NCBI GenBank assembly: GCA_017625755.1
Contig: JAGAKG010000065.1
Location: forward strand, 1 to 48,929
Length of the DNA stretch: 48,929 bases
Direction: 5' to 3'
Source of the DNA: Clostridia bacterium
GTDB lineage: Bacteria; Bacillota; Clostridia; Oscillospirales; CAG-272
Shown: piece after piece, positions 1 to 7,604 of the stretch
How the letters are laid out: the number at the start of each line of letters is the position of its first letter
Position numbering within the stretch: position 1 is the stretch's first letter
Notes under the pieces: generated by a model
The model's database searches: none
What the model saw: only the letters and a program-made list of their open reading frames with translations
Told to the model about the DNA's origin: nothing
Made by a program: the position numbers and the translations under genes

Positions 1-2
1 CA

Positions 3-425
3 TTCCACTACAAGAATTTCCTCGGCTACCGCAAGGGTGAGGACGGCAAACCCGAAATCGTCCCCGAAGAAGCTGAAACGATACGCTTTATATACGAGAG
101 TTTTCTCGCAGGCGACAGCTTCGGCGGTATCAAGGTAAAGCTCGAAGAAAAAGGAATTCTCTCCCCAAGCGGAACACCCACGTGGAGATACTCGACGATC
201 CAATCCATACTGACGAATGAAAAATACGTAGGCGATGCCATTATCAATAAGACCTACATCGAGGACTGCATATCCAAAAAGGTCAAGATCAACAACGGCG
301 AACGGCAGAAATTCTACGTAGAAAACAATCACCCTGGGAGTGTTCTTCGTGAACTGTTATTTTTTAATTGTTCAGATATCTGTACACTATGGGGAGCACC
401 TTCAATTTCATTTGATTCCTCATAA
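3..425 (+). pseudogene. Large serine recombinase fragment (5' end outside the window, 3' truncated)
   Basis: The frame is open from the window edge. Its first 111 residues match the 'Recombinase' domain of large serine recombinases (site-specific integrases/resolvases of Firmicutes mobile elements): a GYRKGEDGKPEIVPEEAE start, the FIYESFLAG helix, SPSGTPTWRYSTIQSIL and TNEKYVGDA. The catalytic N-terminal domain would lie upstream of the window. Homology stops abruptly after NNHP at about base 335, where family members continue into a zinc-ribbon and coiled-coil region. The remaining 30 codons to the TAA look unrelated. The gene is therefore broken at its 3' side, either by a deletion or rearrangement or by an assembly join at a repeated element. 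The family is secure; the cause of the break is inferred. Confidence 0.85.
336..421. other. 86-bp junction segment between two truncated genes
   Basis: This AT-richer stretch separates the end of recombinase homology from the first recognisable base of the activating-enzyme remnant. It matches neither neighbour. On the minus strand it is open throughout (about 30 codons, including ISEQLKNNSSRRTLP), so it could be part of a third gene, but no family is recognised. It most likely marks a double breakpoint. Confidence 0.5.
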
Positions 426-1162
426 GCTGCGGAAGATGCGTGTCTGTTTGTCCGCAGGGGGCGCACACGCTCGGGGATGCGGGACATAGCTTTGACCGCT
501 CGCTTTGTCGAGTCTGCGGTAGGTGTGTATCCGCCTGTCTCTCTGGTGCGCTTGAGGTCGCGGGGGAGCAGAGAAGCGCTGAGCAGATTATGGCAGAGGT
601 GCGTAAGGATGCTATATTCTATCGCAATTCGGGCGGCGGAATGACGCTTTCGGGCGGCGAACCGCTGATGCAGACGGATTTCGCCATAGAGCTGTTGTCT
701 TTAGCGAAAGCCGAGGGAATCCACACGGCAATCGAGACCTGCGCGTACGCAAGTGAGGAGACTATCCTCGCCGTGGCTAAATATACAGACCTCTTTCTCT
801 TTGACTGGAAATGCACGAACGACGAGCTGCATCGACGGTATACGGGTGTTGGCAACTCTAAGATACGCCACAATATTTTAGCGGTTGACGCTATGGGTGT
901 TAAGAGTATTCTGCGCTGTCCCATAATTCCCGAGGTGAACGATACGGAGGAGCATTTTGCGGGTATCGGCGCGCTTGCCGCTCAGATGAAGCATCTGTGG
1001 CGAATTGAGATAGAGCCATATCATTCTCTTGGCGTACATAAATACGGTCGGCTCGACAGAGCCGATGCAACGCGGGAGTTCATTACCCCCGACGCGGCGC
1101 GTGCCGAGGAGTGGATAGCGCGTATCGGCGCATATACCGACATGGAGGTAAGATTGGCGTGA
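422..1162 (+). pseudogene. Glycyl-radical enzyme activating protein (PflA family), 5'-truncated
   Basis: Members of this family use a radical-SAM [4Fe-4S] cluster to install the glycyl radical on a partner enzyme. Here the reading frame begins inside the ferredoxin insert: CGRCVSVCP, then CRVCGRCVSACLSGALE, and then the radical-SAM core with GGGMTLSGGEPLMQ, TAIETCAYA, LFDWKC and the C-terminal IEIEPYHSLGVHKYG. The roughly 50 N-terminal residues carrying the essential CxxxCxxC SAM-cluster motif are absent, and no start codon with a ribosome site precedes the ferredoxin cysteines. An in-frame GTG at 440 lies within the Cys motif and would give 240 residues against about 300 in the family. The expected first ferredoxin Cys codon is replaced by CTC at the junction. 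It should be inactive. No glycyl-radical partner adjoins it. Confidence 0.85.
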
Positions 1163-1264
1163 CGCATTTTTGCCGATAGAGCAGTCGGAATTTTGCGAAA
1201 GCTATTGACGAAACCCAATAAATCTTATATAATAAAAGCAATGTAAGTCGATGCATTGAACCTT

Positions 1265-1304
1265 ATTTACCGATTGGTTTTTGAAATATTTCCAATCGGT
1301 AAAT
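1265..1304. repeat. 13-bp perfect inverted repeat upstream of the ROK gene
   Basis: ATTTACCGATTGG (1265-1277) and its exact complement (1292-1304) flank a 14-nt loop, 29 bases before the ROK start. It could be a terminator or attenuator, since it follows the activating-enzyme remnant, but no long T run follows. It could also be an operator for a sugar-responsive repressor. The repeat is seen directly; its role is unknown. Confidence 0.6.
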
Positions 1305-1332
1305 TTGTTATATTCGGTTGGAGGGATATATT

Positions 1333-2220
1333 ATGAAAAAATACATAGGTCTTGATATAGGAGGTACTAAATGTGCGGTTGTGTGCGGCGATGCCGATGG
1401 AAATGTCGAAGCCAAGATTCGCTTTGAAACTACTGATTTCAAATCAACTCTGTCGGCTCTTTTTGAGGCTGTGCAGAGCCTTATGACAGACGATGTCGTC
1501 GCTCTCGGAGTTTCCTGCGGCGGCCCGCTTTCCTCAAAGCGCGGAGTCATTCTCTCGCCGCCGAATCTCCCGGGGTGGGACGAGGTGTATATCACCGATA
1601 TGCTTCGTGAGCGCTTTGGTCTGCCCGCGTTCCTGAAAAACGATGCCGACGCCTGCGCTATCGCCGAGTGGCGTTGGGGCAACGCAAAGGGTGCTGAGCA
1701 CGCGGTTTTTCTCACATTTGGCACGGGAATGGGAGCAGGACTTATACTTAACGGCAAGCCCTATTCGGGCGCTTGCGATATGGCGGGCGAGGTAGGACAT
1801 ATCCGTCTTTTTGAGGGTGGCTTTGTCGGCTACGGAAAGGCGGGCTCCTTCGAGGGATACTGCTCGGGCGGAGCGATACCGCAGTACGGCAGAGGAAGCG
1901 CTAAGGAGCTTGCGGAGGCTGCTCGGAGCGGTGACGCCGAGGCACTGAGAATATGGGATGAGATAGGCGAAAATCTCGGACGCGGAGTGGCGTATGTCGT
2001 TGATATTCTCAACCCTGAGGTTATCGTTATCGGAAGCATTTACGAGCGTGCGAGAGACCTACTTGACGAGGCGATGTGGAGAAGCCTGCGCAAAGAGGCA
2101 TTATCGCTATCGGCAGACGCCGTCAAAATTCTTCCCGCGGCACTTGGTGATTCGCTCGGTGATAAGGCGGCGCTAGGAGTTGCGGCGTGTGGATATGCAG
2201 AGGAGTGCGCCAGAATATGA
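1333..2220 (+). CDS. ROK-family sugar kinase (glucokinase-like), zinc motif missing
   Basis: 295 residues. ROK proteins are ASKHA-fold ATP-dependent sugar kinases; the usual substrates are glucose, N-acetylmannosamine, fructose or allose. Visible are the N-terminal phosphate loop LDIGGTK, the sugar-site block KNDADACAIAE with the catalytic Asp, and the adenosine loop FGTGMGAGLI. The family's structural zinc site (His plus CxCGxxGCxE) is degenerate: the His of GHIRLF remains, but the next segment reads GYGKAGSFEGYCSG with all three cysteines gone. There is no helix-turn-helix extension, so it is not a NagC-type repressor. ATG 1333 is chosen because GGAGG lies 9 nt upstream; the in-frame TTG at 1318 lies before that site. 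It is coupled to the next gene by an ATGA overlap. The substrate cannot be read from sequence. Confidence 0.88.
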   Translation: MKKYIGLDIGGTKCAVVCGDADGNVEAKIRFETTDFKSTLSALFEAVQSLMTDDVVALGVSCGGPLSSKRGVILSPPNLPGWDEVYITDMLRERFGLPAFLKNDADACAIAEWRWGNAKGAEHAVFLTFGTGMGAGLILNGKPYSGACDMAGEVGHIRLFEGGFVGYGKAGSFEGYCSGGAIPQYGRGSAKELAEAARSGDAEALRIWDEIGENLGRGVAYVVDILNPEVIVIGSIYERARDLLDEAMWRSLRKEALSLSADAVKILPAALGDSLGDKAALGVAACGYAEECARI

Positions 2221-3899
2221 AAAAGAAAAAGAAGAATATATTTTCAAAAATATCAACTATGCCCAGCCCCGACTCGCTAAAATGGGCGGGGCAGGAGCAC
2301 TCGATTTTATCCTCAATTCTCCTTTGGGGACTTTGGATATGCCGAGTTTTCTCGCTTCTTCAGATATTGAAGCTTCTGCTTCGGACGATTCTTAAGCTCT
2401 TGAAGAGAAGCACGACCGACGAGAACGCGACGCGTATAAATGTGCCGCCTATGTTCTGCGAGCTTTACTTTATCGCGTGGTTTTTGGTTTTCGTATTCGG
2501 ACATTTGCTCGGTTGGTCGCACCCCGTATTCCTCGGATGCGCGGTATACTATCTCTTTGAAACCGTGGCGTGGGTGCTGTATTATACTGTTTTCCGCCGC
2601 TTTTACGAGGAAAATTACTCGATATATCACGAGCTTGAGTATCTCACCGTTCTGTTCCTTGTTATACCCACTCAGGCACTTGCCTTTGCGACGCTTTACA
2701 GAACGAGCTTCCGCAATATGCTGAGCGGACTTCTCGGGGCGGGTGACGATGCCACACCTTTTCCTGTAAGAGTTCTCGGTGCGCTCTTTGCCGCTATCGT
2801 AATAAGCATGATAATTTCGGCGTTTCCCGCGGAGCGAGTAAAGAAAAAGGAAAAGCAGACCAAGATGCATGTAATAGGCTGTGGAGATGTGGTTCAGAAC
2901 CGCCTTTATCCCGCACTTCGCCACGGTGGAGTCAGCGAGAAAAATCTTATCGTTTACGATATAGAAAATTCCGACGAAAGGCTTCCGTACTGCAATTATT
3001 ACAGTAACCCTATGGAGCTTTCCGAGGAGCTTCTGGATGCGGTCGACGACAGCTCGGTAGTCTGGATAGAAACTCCTTCATATACGCATATCCCCTATCT
3101 TCGTATGCTTCTTGAAACGAAGGCAGAGCTCATTGTGCTTGAAAAGCCGATAACGACTATCGCCGATGAGCTTGACTATGTCGAGGAGATTTCCCTGAAC
3201 GACGCGGCTCGCGAGCGGATATTTTTCCTGAGCTATTACACGCTCGAGAAGGCTCTGCCGCTTTGCTATCTGACACATCAGAATCCCAATCACCTGAAAT
3301 ATCTTGAGGTTGAGGACAAGCTTCTTCTGCAGAATTGGCGTCCGCTTCTCGGTACTCTGAAATCTCTGGAGATCGTGATAAACGAGGGTGACGACCGTCG
3401 CGAATGGGTTTACGATGATGTCCACGGCGGTCAGCTTATGGAGACATTCATTCACCATATTCTTGTCGCCTCTCATTTTGTGGGGCTTCCCGAGTACTGG
3501 AGCGATACAAAGCTTCGGACTGCACGCGACGGAAACGATATCACTTTGTCGGCAAAGAGCGGGGAAGCGCTTATTTCGCTCTCTCTCAAAAAATGCGTTC
3601 CCGAGCACGAAAAGCTGCGCTTCGCAAGGCTTACTTTCTCGGGCGGTAGTGTCTATGCCGATATAGACGAGCAGACAGCGACGGTATATTTCGCCGAGCT
3701 TGACAAAACCTGTCATATTTCCGTGAAGCAGAGCTTCAGGGGCAAATACTCGATTCTCGCTGACCTCGTTACGCGTGTTGAGCGCGGAGAATGCTCCGCC
3801 TCGTCGGTTGATGGTCTTAGCGGACAGATACGGACTATCCGTTGGCTTCTCGGTCAGATGCGCGATGTTTATTCGATAAAGGATATGTTGGATAAATAA
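2217..3899 (+). CDS. Membrane-domain / Gfo-Idh-MocA oxidoreductase fusion protein
   Basis: 560 residues. After a lysine-rich start, the N-terminal ~200 residues hold four or five hydrophobic helices (FIAWFLVFVFGHLLGW, VFLGCAVYYLFETVAWVLYY, YLTVLFLVIPTQALAFATLY, VLGALFAAIVISMIISAF). A KKKEKQTK linker follows, and then a Gfo/Idh/MocA-type dehydrogenase: a Rossmann start MHVIGCGDV, a substrate-domain-like C-terminal half and the LEKPI signature (EKP lysine). Known family members are soluble NAD(P)-dependent sugar or inositol dehydrogenases; an N-terminal polytopic domain is unusual. ATG 2217 overlaps the ROK stop by 4 nt, so a joint role in sugar metabolism or glycan building is likely. The nucleotide loop is GCGDVV rather than GxGxxG. 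The domain calls are firm; the reaction is unknown. Confidence 0.72.
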   Translation: MKKKKKNIFSKISTMPSPDSLKWAGQEHSILSSILLWGLWICRVFSLLQILKLLLRTILKLLKRSTTDENATRINVPPMFCELYFIAWFLVFVFGHLLGWSHPVFLGCAVYYLFETVAWVLYYTVFRRFYEENYSIYHELEYLTVLFLVIPTQALAFATLYRTSFRNMLSGLLGAGDDATPFPVRVLGALFAAIVISMIISAFPAERVKKKEKQTKMHVIGCGDVVQNRLYPALRHGGVSEKNLIVYDIENSDERLPYCNYYSNPMELSEELLDAVDDSSVVWIETPSYTHIPYLRMLLETKAELIVLEKPITTIADELDYVEEISLNDAARERIFFLSYYTLEKALPLCYLTHQNPNHLKYLEVEDKLLLQNWRPLLGTLKSLEIVINEGDDRREWVYDDVHGGQLMETFIHHILVASHFVGLPEYWSDTKLRTARDGNDITLSAKSGEALISLSLKKCVPEHEKLRFARLTFSGGSVYADIDEQTATVYFAELDKTCHISVKQSFRGKYSILADLVTRVERGECSASSVDGLSGQIRTIRWLLGQMRDVYSIKDMLDK

Positions 3900-3905
3900 A
3901 ATTGA

Positions 3906-3950
3906 AACAAACCTCAAGGGGCTGAATGACTCAGCCCCTTGAGGTTTGTT
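3906..3950. terminator. Bidirectional rho-independent terminator
   Basis: A perfect 20-bp stem with a 5-nt loop (3926-3930) sits between the convergent fusion gene (ends 3899) and methylglyoxal synthase (ends 3962). T-rich sequence follows it on both strands. Confidence 0.9.
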
Positions 3951-3961
3951 ATATACACTTT

Positions 3962-4435
3962 TTAAAGCTTTTTTGCCCTTTCGTCGACTATTCTCTTAAA
4001 ATTGGAGAGGTCGCGCGAGTAGCTTCCGTCCATATACGGACTTGTGATGATGAAATCGGCGGTCGCGCGGTTGTTAGCCATAGGTATGTCGTATACCTGG
4101 GCGATACGCAGAAGCGCCTTGACATCGGGATCGTGCGGCTGAGCGGTGAGCGGGTCGGAGAAGAAAATGACGATATCTATTTTTCCGTCAACTATTCTTG
4201 CGCCTATCTGCTGGTCGCCGCCGAGAGGACCGCTGTTAAATCCCCTCACGGGAAGTCCCGTTCTCTCGGAAACCATTTTTGCCGTGGTACCCGTACCGCA
4301 GAGGAAATGATGCTCGAGTATTTCACGGTTTTCGGTACACCAATCTATAAGCTCCTGCTTTTTGTTATCGTGCGCTATGAGTGCTATATTTTTCTGCGGC
4401 TCCATAACAAATTCGAGGGTATCGTTGTTGTTCAT
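3962..4435 (-). CDS. mgsA: Methylglyoxal synthase
   Basis: 157 residues. It converts dihydroxyacetone phosphate to methylglyoxal and phosphate in the cytoplasm, a bypass of lower glycolysis under phosphate limitation or carbon overload. The family pattern is complete: IALIAHDNKK near the N terminus, FLCGTGTT (phosphate binding), SGPLGGDQQIGA containing the catalytic Asp (residue 74), FFSDPLTAQPHDPD and the VYDIPMANNRATAD end. ATG 4435 is chosen; an in-frame GTG three codons earlier lies inside the AAGGACGGTGG ribosome site. It has its own promoter and stands alone, convergent with the ROK operon. Confidence 0.95.
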   Translation of the reverse strand: MNNNDTLEFVMEPQKNIALIAHDNKKQELIDWCTENREILEHHFLCGTGTTAKMVSERTGLPVRGFNSGPLGGDQQIGARIVDGKIDIVIFFSDPLTAQPHDPDVKALLRIAQVYDIPMANNRATADFIITSPYMDGSYSRDLSNFKRIVDERAKKL

Positions 4436-4474
4436 TTTTTCCACCGTCCTTCATATATATTTTATCCTGCTTAA

Positions 4475-4503
4475 ATTATATCATTTTATTTCCGAAAAAT
4501 CAA
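4475..4503 (-). promoter_or_regulatory. Sigma-A promoter of mgsA
   Basis: Minus strand: TTGATT (4498-4503), 17-nt spacer, TATAAT (4475-4480), about 40 nt before the mgsA start. Confidence 0.8.
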
Positions 4504-4521
4504 GATATTTAAGCTCTTTTA

Positions 4522-5400
4522 TCATTTTTTGGCACAGCTTCCGCAGTTATTGCAACCGCTGCACTCGGATCTGCTCGCGCAGCTCCGACAAGCGTTGCCG
4601 TAATGGGGGATATGATATTCTTCCTCGGGTATCGGGAGTCCGAGCATATCGGTAAGGATAAATTTTTGCGGCTTTCCCTCGAAATTCATTCCCGATTTAT
4701 ACGCCATCTCGCTCTGTATCCGCTTGTTCGGCAGGTGATAGCGTTTTCCGTCCTTAATAAACACCGTTCCAGTTTCAACAAAATTAAAGGTAACATTGTG
4801 ACGCACGCACTCCTCTCGCAAGGATTTCACCCAATCGAAGTCGCATGGGCGCGCTCCGTCGTAATTCTCTCCGCCGCAGAGTATCTTTTCTATCTGTCCG
4901 TCGCCGAGATATCTTTCGATACTGACTTTCTCTATGTACGGCGCGCACATAATTCCCTTGTGCTTGAATGGAAGCGAGAGAAGTATCGGAATACGCTCGT
5001 CGGCGCGGCGCTGATTTTCGCAGGTCACGCTGAAAGAGATGTTTTCCCAACCGTCCCCCCAGCTGTCGGGCAGATGGTCGAGCGCTCGCTCGGGCCGCTT
5101 TGTGAGCAGAAAGAATTTTACATCGGGGCGCTGACGCATGATCTCCCACGCGTCGTCACGCCATTCGTCAGCCTCGGGCAGGAAAAAGTCGGAATTGAGG
5201 CAGACATGTATAGTCTCTCCGCTCGATATTTTATATCTTCCGCTTCTGTCGCGGTGTAAGGGATATGTAAATCCCGATTTTGTTTTATATATCTCAGAGC
5301 CATCGCGTCCGCGTTGACGGTCAAGGTAGAACATATAGCAGTTCTCGCACCCCTCGCTGCATTTGACGCATCCGTGCCAAGGATTCCATATATTGAACAT
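4522..5400 (-). CDS. DUF5131 / phage Gp37-Gp68-family protein with Cys-rich tail
   Basis: 292 residues. It matches the DUF5131 family (annotated after phage Gp37/Gp68): N-terminal NIWNPWHGCVKCSEGCENCYM, VCLNSDFFLPEAD, FFLLTKRPER and KILCGGENYDGARPCDFDWV. The spaced N-terminal cysteines resemble a radical-SAM-like Fe-S site, but the reaction of this family is not established. The last ~20 residues hold seven cysteines in a CxxC-rich tail that could bind a metal or a second cluster. The start is supported by GGAGG 6 nt upstream. It has its own promoter, back to back with that of the ABC exporter. It could be phage-derived, but no other phage gene is nearby. Confidence 0.82.
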   Translation of the reverse strand: MFNIWNPWHGCVKCSEGCENCYMFYLDRQRGRDGSEIYKTKSGFTYPLHRDRSGRYKISSGETIHVCLNSDFFLPEADEWRDDAWEIMRQRPDVKFFLLTKRPERALDHLPDSWGDGWENISFSVTCENQRRADERIPILLSLPFKHKGIMCAPYIEKVSIERYLGDGQIEKILCGGENYDGARPCDFDWVKSLREECVRHNVTFNFVETGTVFIKDGKRYHLPNKRIQSEMAYKSGMNFEGKPQKFILTDMLGLPIPEEEYHIPHYGNACRSCASRSECSGCNNCGSCAKK

Positions 5401-5430
5401 AAATACCTCCGTTTTGCGGTATCTGTATTT

Positions 5431-5459
5431 ATTATAACGCGCCCGTCATCGTATTGCAA
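5431..5459 (-). promoter_or_regulatory. Sigma-A promoter of the DUF5131 gene
   Basis: Minus strand: TTGCAA (5454-5459), 17-nt spacer, TATAAT (5431-5436). Confidence 0.75.
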
Positions 5460-5469
5460 GAGTTTTCGG

Positions 5470-5498
5470 TTGACAATATCGGAGTTTTGTGATAAAAT
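5470..5498 (+). promoter_or_regulatory. Sigma-A promoter of the ABC exporter
   Basis: TTGACA (5470-5475), 17-nt spacer, TAAAAT (5493-5498). It is divergent from the DUF5131 promoter with the two -35 boxes only 10 nt apart, so one bound protein could affect both. Confidence 0.8.
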
Positions 5499-5530
5499 AA
5501 ACTTTCGGAATTATGAATGGAGATGATTAT

Positions 5531-7303
5531 ATGTCCGAAAGAAAATCAGAAAGAAAAAAGGGAGCAAGTATAGGCTTGCTCAAAAGGTTTTTACCTTACT
5601 ATAAAAAATACAAGTGGATAATGGTGCTTGACCTTCTGTGCGCCTCGCTGACCACAGTCTGCGAGCTGGTGCTTCCGATGATAGTTCGCAAGATAACCGA
5701 TGCGGCAACGGCAGAGGTTATGACCCTCACCGTAGAGCTGATACTCGGGTGCGGACTCCTCTATCTTGTCCTGCGTGTCATAGATACCGCCGCAAACTAT
5801 TATATGGCGTCTGTCGGACACATAATGGGAACGCGGATAGAGACCGATATGAGGCGCGACTTCTTCGGGCATTTGCAGAAGCTTTCCTTTTCCTATTACG
5901 ACAACGCGAAGGTAGGCTCGCTTATGTCAAGGATAACCAGCGACCTTTTTGATGTTACCGAGTTTGCGCATCACTGTCCCGAGGAGTTCTTTATCGCGGG
6001 GATAAAGATAGTATGCTCATTTATACTGCTTTGCACTATGAGCGTGCCGCTCACTCTTATCGTTTTCTCTGTAATACCGCCTATGATAATCGTGCTGATG
6101 TTCTTCAACCGCCGAATGAAGGCGGGATTCAAGGAATCGCGCAAGCAGGTCGGAGAGCTTAATTCGCAGATTGAGGATAGCCTGCTTGGAATACGCGTGG
6201 TAAAATCCTTTGCCAACGAGGCGGTAGAGGAAGAAAAGTTCGACAGAGGAAACCGCAAATTCCTTGCCATCAAAACTAAGGTTTATCATATAATGGCGGG
6301 ATTTCAGTCCTCAACACGACTTTTTGACGGCGTTATGTATATCGTCGTGGTCGTCGCGGGCGCGCTCTTTATGCTCCGCGGCAGTATAAGCGCGGCGGAC
6401 TATATCGCGTATCTTATGTTCGTAACGACGCTTCTCACATCTATCCGCAGAATAGTCGAGTTTGCAGAGCAGTTCCAGAGAGGACTGACGGGTATAGAGC
6501 GCTTCTGCGAGATAATGGACACCGAGCCTGATATCACAGACTCGCCGAGCGCGAAGGATATCGACGGTGTTCGTGGCGATGTTGAATTCAGAGATGTGTC
6601 GTTCTCTTATGAGAGTGAGAATAAGAGAGTGCTTTCTCACCTCAACCTCAAGGTCAGGGCGGGGGAGAGCATTGCGCTTGTTGGACCGTCGGGCGGCGGA
6701 AAGACCACGCTTTGCTCACTTATACCGCGATTTTATGATGTCAGCTCGGGAGCGATACTCGTTGACGGAGTTGATATAAGAGATATTACCACAAGCTCGC
6801 TCAGAGAGCATATAGGAGTTGTGGCTCAGGATGTTTATATGTTCTCGGGAAGTATACGCGAGAATATCGCTTACGGTAAGAGGGGAGCCACCGACGAGGA
6901 GATAGAGAGGGCGGCTATCCTTGCGGGGGCGCACGAATTTATCTCGGCTCTGCCCGACGGGTATGATACCTATGTCGGAGAGAGGGGAGTGAAGCTCTCG
7001 GGCGGACAGAAGCAGAGAATATCTATCGCGAGAGTATTCCTTAAAAATCCGCCGATACTGATTCTTGACGAGGCGACGAGCGCGCTTGACAACGAAAGCG
7101 AAAAGCTCGTTCAGCGCTCGCTCGAAACCCTTGCAAAGGGAAGAACAACCTTTACTATCGCGCACAGACTTACCACGATAAGGAATGCCGACAGGATTTT
7201 GGTGCTGACCGAGCATGGAATAGAGGAGAGCGGAACGCATGAAGAGCTTGTCGCAAAGGGCGGAATTTACAGCGAGCTTTACAGTATGTATTCAGAGATG
7301 TAA
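5531..7303 (+). CDS. ABC exporter, fused transmembrane and ATPase half-transporter
   Basis: 590 residues, the usual length for a type I (MsbA/Sav1866-like) exporter half. An N-terminal six-helix transmembrane domain (about residues 20-315) is followed by an ATPase domain: Walker A GPSGGGKTT near residue 385, Q-loop VVAQDVYMFSGSIRENIAYG, signature LSGGQKQR, Walker B ILILDEATSALD and H-loop IAHRLTTIRNAD. All catalytic residues are present, so it should work as a homodimer. The exported substrate (drug, lipid or peptide) is not readable, and no accessory peptidase domain is present. ATG 5531 is preferred because GGAG lies about 8 nt upstream; the earlier ATG at 5513 precedes that site. It is monocistronic, ending just before the rpmH promoter. 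Confidence 0.92.
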   Translation: MSERKSERKKGASIGLLKRFLPYYKKYKWIMVLDLLCASLTTVCELVLPMIVRKITDAATAEVMTLTVELILGCGLLYLVLRVIDTAANYYMASVGHIMGTRIETDMRRDFFGHLQKLSFSYYDNAKVGSLMSRITSDLFDVTEFAHHCPEEFFIAGIKIVCSFILLCTMSVPLTLIVFSVIPPMIIVLMFFNRRMKAGFKESRKQVGELNSQIEDSLLGIRVVKSFANEAVEEEKFDRGNRKFLAIKTKVYHIMAGFQSSTRLFDGVMYIVVVVAGALFMLRGSISAADYIAYLMFVTTLLTSIRRIVEFAEQFQRGLTGIERFCEIMDTEPDITDSPSAKDIDGVRGDVEFRDVSFSYESENKRVLSHLNLKVRAGESIALVGPSGGGKTTLCSLIPRFYDVSSGAILVDGVDIRDITTSSLREHIGVVAQDVYMFSGSIRENIAYGKRGATDEEIERAAILAGAHEFISALPDGYDTYVGERGVKLSGGQKQRISIARVFLKNPPILILDEATSALDNESEKLVQRSLETLAKGRTTFTIAHRLTTIRNADRILVLTEHGIEESGTHEELVAKGGIYSELYSMYSEM

Positions 7304-7313
7304 AAAATTTTTC

Positions 7314-7342
7314 TTGACAAAGTGAGAAAAATGTGGTTTAAT
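7314..7342 (+). promoter_or_regulatory. Sigma-A promoter of rpmH
   Basis: TTGACA (7314-7319), 17-nt spacer, TTTAAT (7337-7342). It begins 10 nt after the ABC exporter stop. AGGAGGA (7374-7380) precedes the rpmH ATG by 8 nt. Confidence 0.88.
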
Positions 7343-7388
7343 ATTGGTTGGAAAATAAGTATGACAAAAAAACAGGAGGAATCAGAGT

Positions 7389-7523
7389 ATGCTCAGAACA
7401 TATCAGCCTAAGAAAAGACAGAGAAAAAAAGAGCACGGCTTCAGAAAGAGAATGAAGACCGCTGACGGAAGAAAGGTTCTCAAGAGAAGGAGAGCTAAGG
7501 GAAGAAAGAGACTTACCTATTAA
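7389..7523 (+). CDS. rpmH: 50S ribosomal protein L34
   Basis: 44 residues, almost all basic: [29 protein letters not shown] and [12 protein letters not shown], essentially the L34 consensus over its full length. L34 is a small late-assembling protein of the large ribosomal subunit. The gene is a single-gene transcription unit with its own strong promoter, ribosome site and terminator. In most bacteria rpmH is followed by rnpA, yidD and yidC next to dnaA near the origin; none of these is here. The second residue is Leu rather than the usual Lys. Confidence 0.97.
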   Translation: MLRTYQPKKRQRKKEHGFRKRMKTADGRKVLKRRRAKGRKRLTY

Positions 7524-7551
7524 TAGGATTGCTTCTTCAAAATATAAAATT

Positions 7552-7591
7552 GCCGAGGAGCTTCGGGTCTATCGAAGCTCCTCGGCTTTTT
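7552..7591 (+). terminator. Rho-independent terminator of rpmH
   Basis: A perfect 14-bp GC-rich stem (7552-7565 with 7573-7586), 7-nt loop, then TTTTT (7587-7591). It lies between rpmH and the convergent DUF4097 gene. Confidence 0.93.
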
Positions 7592-7604
7592 GTATTCTGT
7601 ATTT

